In this document: positions 59,868 through 64,000 of the stretch, one piece after another
Layout of the letters: the number at the start of each line of letters is the position of its first letter
How positions within the stretch are numbered: the stretch's first letter is position 1
From: Drouetiella hepatica Uher 2000/2452
GTDB taxonomy: Bacteria > Cyanobacteriota > Cyanobacteriia > Elainellales > Elainellaceae
Reading direction: 5' to 3'
DNA length: 64,000 bases
Assembly (NCBI GenBank): GCA_019359505.1
Contig: JAHHHD010000005.1
Location: forward strand, 124,001 to 188,000
Made by a program: the position numbers and the translations under genes
Notes under the pieces: generated by a model
The model's database searches: none
Told to the model about the DNA's origin: nothing
The model's input: the letters and a program-made list of their open reading frames with translations, nothing else

Positions 59868-62339
59868 ATGGCAACGCTTCCAGCTCAGTCGCCTCCCGCT
59901 CAGTGGGTTGAGGTTTTGGTAGACTGCGGCGGTGTGCAAGATCTCTATACCTATGAGTCGCCCAAAGAACTTGCCCTTCAGCCCGGAGATATTCTGAGCG
60001 TGCCGTTTGGAACGCAGCAGGTGGGCGCGATCGCCATTCGCATCCTGACCCAGCTGCCCATATCCCTAGCATCCCAAAAAATTCGCTTAGTCGAAGAGGT
60101 CGTGAGTCGCGGGTTTTTCCCGCCTGATTACTGGACGGTGTTGCATCAGGTAGCCGACCATTACCACACCTCGCTAATGCAGGTGATTCGGGTAGCGCTG
60201 CCGCCAGGGCTTCTGGGACGATCGCAGCGTCGTATCCGGCTGAAGCCAGAGGCAATTCCGGCTGAGGCGCATCTGTTTCTCCAGCCCGCTGCCCAGAAAA
60301 TTTTAGAGCTGTTGCGATCGCAGAAGCAGGGCAATTATTCCTGGCAATATCTTCAGCGGCAGGTGATGGGAGCCAGTCGAGGTCTGCGAGATTTAATCCA
60401 GCGGCAGTGGGTCGAAAGCTATTTGGAGCCTCCAACTGCCGTCAAACCTAAGCAGAGACAGGCAGTTACGCTAGTAGCGCATCCCGGTGATGCCTCGGTT
60501 AGCCTCACCCCACGCCAGAGCGAAATTCTAGAGGTTTTGAAACGGCAGGGCGGCGAGCTGTGGCTTCAGGAGCTATTGCAACTCTGCCAGGTGAGTTCCT
60601 CAGTGCTGAAAGGGCTGGAGCAAAAGGGCTGTGTCACCCTACAGCCCCGCGAAGTTCTGCGGCTGGAATCAAGTTTAGCACCTCAATCCGATCGTCCCAA
60701 AGCCCTAACGCCTGACCAAGCTCACGCCCTGGAAACCATTCAGGCGCTGACGAGCTTTACGCAAGTGCTGCTGCATGGAGTGACGGGATCGGGCAAAACT
60801 GAAGTGTACCTACAGGCAATTGCTCCCCTGCTTCAGGCAGGCAAATCGGCGCTGGTGTTGGTGCCAGAAATTGGGCTAACACCACAGTTGACCGATCGCT
60901 TTCGAGCAAGATTTGGCAAGCATGTGTGTGTTTATCACAGCGCCCTTTCAGAGGGTGAACGCTACGACACCTGGCGACAAATGCTGAGTGCTACCCCGCA
61001 GGTGGTGATTGGCACTCGCTCTGCCATCTTTGCACCGCTGGCAAACCTAGGGCTAATTGTCCTAGATGAGGAGCATGACAGCAGCTTTAAGCAGGATCAG
61101 CCCATGCCCTGCTATCACGCCCGCACGGTTGCCCAATGGCGCGCCGCGCTTGCCAACTGTCCGCTAATTTTGGGTTCCGCCACGCCGTCTTTAGAAAGCT
61201 GGGTGGCGGCTGGAACAGCAGATCTAGAGAGAAGAGCAGCGCCTCATTTGCTTGTCTCTCTGCCGCACCGGGTGCAGGATCGCCCCATGCCGCCGATCGA
61301 GGTTGTGGACATGCGCCAAGAGCTACGCCAGGGCAACCGATCGATCTTTAGCCGATCGCTCCAGGAAGCCTTAACAGAACTACAAGAGAATCAGAAACAG
61401 GGAATTTTATTCATTCATCGGCGGGGACACAGCACTTTTGTCTCTTGCCGGAGCTGCGGTCACGTCATGGAATGCCCCCATTGCGATGTGTCGTTGACCT
61501 ACCATCAGCCGCGATCGGGGGGATATGAATCGCTGCGCTGCCATTACTGCGGCTACGGACAGACGCACCCCGAAACCTGCCCAGTCTGCGCTTCGCCCTA
61601 CCTGAAGCATTTTGGTAGCGGCACACAGCGCGTTATGGAAGAGCTAAGTCAACAGTTGCCAGAGTTGCGCTGCCTGCGGTTTGACAGCGATACAACCCGC
61701 GCCAAAGGCTCCCACCGAGCGCTGCTGACGCGATTTGCCGCTGGGGAAGCAAATCTGTTGGTGGGCACACAGATGCTGACCAAAGGCATTGATCTACCGC
61801 AGGTAACGCTAGTGGGCGCAGTGTCTGCTGACGGCTTGCTGCACCTTGCCGACTACCGCGCCAGCGAACGGGCGTTTCAAACCTTGCTTCAGGTGGCAGG
61901 ACGTGCCGGACGGGGCGAAGCACCCGGTCGGGTAATTCTGCAAACCTACTCGCCCCAGCATCCAGTGATTGAGGCAGTTGTGCGCCAGGACTACGCCAAA
62001 TTTGCAGAGTCAGAATTGCAGTATCGTGAGGCGCTCCACTATCCGCCCTATGGACGTTTGGTGCTGCTGCGGCTAAGCGGAATGGATTTGCAAACGGTTC
62101 GCCAAACCGCAGAGGCGATCGCGGCTCACCTGCGCCAACATTCAAACCCTGAAGCGGGCTACGAAGTGCTGGGACCTGCTGCGGCTGCCATCGGCAGAGT
62201 GGCTCGTCGCTATCGCTGGCAAATTCTCCTAAAAGGCTTGAGCGATCGCCCCTCATTCCCCCCTTTAACGGAGCTACGATCCTACTGTCCAATGGCGGTT
62301 AGCCTAACAATCGATGTCGATCCGCTGAACTTGTCCTAA
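59868..62339 (+). CDS. priA: Primosomal replication restart helicase
   Basis: PriA is the 3'-5' helicase that reloads the replicative helicase at stalled forks. The 823-residue protein has the N-terminal DNA-binding domain (QWVEVLVDCGGVQDLYTYESP, LSVPFGTQQVGAI), Walker A GVTGSGKTEVYLQ, DEEH box (VLDEEHDSSFKQ), paired zinc motifs CRSCGHVMECPHC and CHYCGYGQTHPETCPVC, and helicase motifs GTQMLTKGIDLPQ and QVAGRAGRG. I chose the ATG at 59868; the frame is open to 59784, which would add 28 residues. Confidence 0.95.
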   Translation: MATLPAQSPPAQWVEVLVDCGGVQDLYTYESPKELALQPGDILSVPFGTQQVGAIAIRILTQLPISLASQKIRLVEEVVSRGFFPPDYWTVLHQVADHYHTSLMQVIRVALPPGLLGRSQRRIRLKPEAIPAEAHLFLQPAAQKILELLRSQKQGNYSWQYLQRQVMGASRGLRDLIQRQWVESYLEPPTAVKPKQRQAVTLVAHPGDASVSLTPRQSEILEVLKRQGGELWLQELLQLCQVSSSVLKGLEQKGCVTLQPREVLRLESSLAPQSDRPKALTPDQAHALETIQALTSFTQVLLHGVTGSGKTEVYLQAIAPLLQAGKSALVLVPEIGLTPQLTDRFRARFGKHVCVYHSALSEGERYDTWRQMLSATPQVVIGTRSAIFAPLANLGLIVLDEEHDSSFKQDQPMPCYHARTVAQWRAALANCPLILGSATPSLESWVAAGTADLERRAAPHLLVSLPHRVQDRPMPPIEVVDMRQELRQGNRSIFSRSLQEALTELQENQKQGILFIHRRGHSTFVSCRSCGHVMECPHCDVSLTYHQPRSGGYESLRCHYCGYGQTHPETCPVCASPYLKHFGSGTQRVMEELSQQLPELRCLRFDSDTTRAKGSHRALLTRFAAGEANLLVGTQMLTKGIDLPQVTLVGAVSADGLLHLADYRASERAFQTLLQVAGRAGRGEAPGRVILQTYSPQHPVIEAVVRQDYAKFAESELQYREALHYPPYGRLVLLRLSGMDLQTVRQTAEAIAAHLRQHSNPEAGYEVLGPAAAAIGRVARRYRWQILLKGLSDRPSFPPLTELRSYCPMAVSLTIDVDPLNLS

Positions 62340-62357
62340 AGCAGTCTTCTTATTTTT

Positions 62358-62450
62358 CCTAAAAGCTATATTTCAAAGGCGCAGAGCGCCTTTGAAATAT
62401 AGCTTTTAGGGTTTAGTGGCGCGTGGAGCGCGCCACTAAACCCTAATTTG
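62358..62450. repeat. Family D double-hairpin element, copy 2
   Basis: The first hairpin (62358-62410; CCTAAAAGCTATATTTCAAA..., loop AGA) and second hairpin (62409-62443; GGGTTTAGTGGCGCG..., TGGA centre) end in CTAATTTGCGATCCA. The layout and junction match the copy at 55041. It lies between convergent priA and the ferredoxin gene and probably terminates both. Confidence 0.88.
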
Positions 62451-62463
62451 CGATCCACTGAAA

Positions 62464-62910
62464 CTACTTACTCTGCTGCGATCGCCTTTGTCGCCGTTGT
62501 TCTGCAGCAATCATCGCTTTGTCCACAGGGAAACCTGCGATCGGAATCACCTGATACTTGCGCTCTTCTTCCTGCCGCTTCAGGTCAGTGTAATCTAGCC
62601 AGTAAATGCAGTCTACCGGACAGGTATCGATCGCCTCCTGAATCGTATCTTCTACGTCTCCATCCTGACGAATCACCCGCGAACGACCGTAGTCTGGCTC
62701 AATGTAAAACGTGTTGCGTGCCACGTGTGCACAGTGTTTGCACCCAATACAGGTCGGCTCATCCACATAAACCCCTTTCTGACGAACGATGCCCCCTAGC
62801 TCTGGCTCAAAACCCGTCCGCTCTGGCGCGTCCCGAAAGCTACCCCCTAACTCTGGCTCAAAGCCCGTCGGCTCTGGGAATGCACTGGGAGAAGGTGAAA
62901 AACTGTTCAT
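62464..62910 (-). CDS. 4Fe-4S single-cluster ferredoxin with duplicated N-terminus
   Basis: This 148-residue protein has a ferredoxin core (about 47-112) with one 4Fe-4S motif, CIGCKHCAHVAR, and the partner CPVDCIYWLDY. A basic C-terminal tail (about 118-148) follows. The N-terminal 40 residues contain a tandem duplication of TGFEPELGG with a period of 17 residues, mirrored in the DNA (62792-62826 and 62843-62877). Such ferredoxins are conserved with Ycf35 and DUF2997 proteins, as here; the role is not established. It is the last gene of that three-gene set. Confidence 0.85.
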   Translation of the reverse strand: MNSFSPSPSAFPEPTGFEPELGGSFRDAPERTGFEPELGGIVRQKGVYVDEPTCIGCKHCAHVARNTFYIEPDYGRSRVIRQDGDVEDTIQEAIDTCPVDCIYWLDYTDLKRQEEERKYQVIPIAGFPVDKAMIAAEQRRQRRSQQSK

Positions 62911-63004
62911 GGGCTTAGATTCAGCAAATATTTTTGATTAGCTAAATAGAAGGTCGGAAGCTGAGCCGCATTTACTCAGTTCCCGACCCGGTAGTGGTAT
63001 TGGG

Positions 63005-63053
63005 GTAATAATTTATTGTTGTGGGGACGAAGCCCCACAACAATAAATTATTA
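63005..63053. repeat. Long hairpin within the Ycf35-ferredoxin cluster
   Basis: GTAATAATTTATTGTTGTGGGG and its exact complement surround the centre ACGAAG. It lies between the DUF1257 stop and the ferredoxin start, where it could set relative expression. Design matches the other element families but the arms are unique. Confidence 0.8.
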
Positions 63054-63105
63054 CTTTTTGAGGACTACCCTCAATCCCATCTCTCAGTAAAGTAGCAGAG
63101 GAAAT

Positions 63106-63492
63106 TTATGCCGCCCAGCGTTGCAGCACTAAACGAATTGAACCATCCTGCTGCTGCTGTTGCTCCGCCAATTGGAAGCCTTGACGACCCGTTTCCTGCA
63201 TCACGGTATGGTAGGCATAGCGCTGGGTAATGCTATTGAGAAAACCTTGAACCGACAAAGGCTGCTGCCAGTATTGCAAGTCTGCAACCAGCTCATAGGA
63301 CTGGTTGTTATGGCTAAATCCAATGTCGTAGCCGTTTTCCTGCTCAATCAAAATCTCTGCCATGTGAGTCTGCCCACGATAGCCCCGCACAGCCTGAGGC
63401 CCGGACTTCCACTGAATACCTAAATCGGTGAGAGCAGATTGAAGAGCGGTGAGATCCCGAATTTGAGTTTTAATCTGGCTAAAGTGAGACAT
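63106..63492 (-). CDS. ycf35: DUF1257 protein (Ycf35)
   Basis: This 128-residue soluble protein is the homologue of the plastid ycf35 product. It begins MSHFSQIKTQIRDLTALQSAL, contains WKSGPQAVRGYRGQTHMAEI and GYDIGFSHNNQSYELVADLQYW, and ends in a polyGln-containing LAEQQQQQDGSIRLVLQRW. The function is unknown, but it is conserved in cyanobacteria and red-lineage plastids. It is the middle gene of DUF2997-ycf35-ferredoxin (52-bp gap to the upstream gene). Confidence 0.92.
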   Translation of the reverse strand: MSHFSQIKTQIRDLTALQSALTDLGIQWKSGPQAVRGYRGQTHMAEILIEQENGYDIGFSHNNQSYELVADLQYWQQPLSVQGFLNSITQRYAYHTVMQETGRQGFQLAEQQQQQDGSIRLVLQRWAA

Positions 63493-63544
63493 GGTTGGGT
63501 CTTATAAAAGGACTAAAAATTAAAAGAACTAAAAATCAGGTGGG

Positions 63545-63778
63545 TTACTGAGATGACCAATCGCTGTAGCTAGTCTGAACCTGAGCGGCTATGGACTGAA
63601 CCGATGCAGCTTGTTGAAGCGGCTGAGTAAAGTATTCAGAAGTGGGTTCTTGACTGACGACCTGACCCAACTGGGCTTCGATCGCCGCCGTCACCTCGGC
63701 GCAGGAGGCACCTACAATGCCTGTGACTTTTTCCTGAACTCGACCATCGGGATAAATGATGAACTCTAGCGTTTCCAT
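63545..63778 (-). CDS. DUF2997 protein
   Basis: This 77-residue protein begins METLEFIIYPDGRVQEKVTGI and continues with ASCAEVTAAIEAQLGQVVSQE, the whole DUF2997 domain. The polar tail (TQPLQQAASVQSIAAQVQ) is longer than the domain. The function is unknown; genomic pairing with Ycf35 and a 4Fe-4S ferredoxin suggests a shared redox-linked process. It is the first gene of the set. Its promoter must lie in the 220 bp to the window end, where no clear boxes were found. Confidence 0.88.
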   Translation of the reverse strand: METLEFIIYPDGRVQEKVTGIVGASCAEVTAAIEAQLGQVVSQEPTSEYFTQPLQQAASVQSIAAQVQTSYSDWSSQ

Positions 63779-64000
63779 GCTTCTCGACTAGCTCTCAAAA
63801 GTTTTACCAGTCCACTAACTCATCATCTAACTGAGCATCGATCGCCCGGAACCAAAGCTCTATTTACTGTTCGATCGCGTAATCGAACTCAATCTAATGA
63901 GTCAATCCGTGTCAAAACGTAAACAAACTTAGTGTAATAGTGAGGCTAGACTCCAGTTATTCAGTTAGTTTCGCTTAACTTCACGAAGCAGTCAAGGCAA

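Overview
The window comes from a cyanobacterial chromosome. It encodes photosystem I subunits (psaF, psaJ), plant-type 2Fe-2S ferredoxin, Mg-protoporphyrin methyltransferase (chlM), carotenoid isomerase (crtH), a Ycf35/DUF2997/ferredoxin cluster, a phycobilisome-degradation-type HEAT protein, an RNase P RNA and bilin-binding GAF (cyanobacteriochrome) domains. The HIP1 palindrome GCGATCGC and its core CGATCG recur throughout, as is typical of many cyanobacteria. Gene content and spacing suggest a Leptolyngbya-like, non-picocyanobacterial genome; that placement is inference. No prophage, CRISPR array, tRNA or intact insertion sequence was seen.

Layout. 1-4.1 kb: purH, petF, and the efp-accB cluster followed by a 34-residue membrane peptide. 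4.1-9.1 kb: lumenal cyclophilin, PP2A-like phosphatase, tsaD, psaF-psaJ. 9.1-17 kb: repeat-rich spacer, GNAT-fold protein, RibD-like reductase, a CACHE-type histidine kinase, Gfo/Idh oxidoreductase, rnc and rnpB. 17-26 kb: nitrate-reductase-associated protein, cytosine-deaminase-like amidohydrolase, small unknowns, trpE, a Crp/Fnr regulator, RlpA-like and DUF3598 proteins. 26-35 kb: a tandem pair of candidate small RNAs, SLH lipoprotein, MATE exporter, a promoter-terminator unit ahead of crtH, and a three-gene polar amino acid ABC transporter. 35-47 kb: murG, several unknown proteins, DUF423, chlM, a glycogen-debranching-type enzyme, and an M1 aminopeptidase with HEAT repeats. 47.3-52.8 kb: a sensory operon. 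52.9-64 kb: cobM, lgt, a third candidate small RNA, the HEAT protein, GNAT, a CADD/PqqC-like protein, a sigma-70 factor, priA, and the Fd-Ycf35-DUF2997 cluster.

Most notable system: three tightly packed genes (gaps of 3 bp each) at 47336-52792. The first encodes a histidine kinase with an ethylene-receptor-type transmembrane domain that keeps every ligand/copper residue I could align. The second is a single-domain response regulator. The third is a receiver-kinase carrying two cyanobacteriochrome GAF domains, one of the DXCF type and one red/green-like. In Synechocystis SynEtr1/UirS, ethylene binding and a photosensory GAF share one polypeptide; here they are split over neighbouring proteins, suggesting a modular light-plus-ethylene network.

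Two other themes stand out. First, three copies of a candidate small RNA share an identical 17-nt 5' stretch but use different terminator hairpins. Second, about 95-110 bp palindromic elements are dispersed between genes in several families; their 3-nt hairpin loops occur in both orientations (GAA/TTC, TCC/GGA) within otherwise co-oriented copies.
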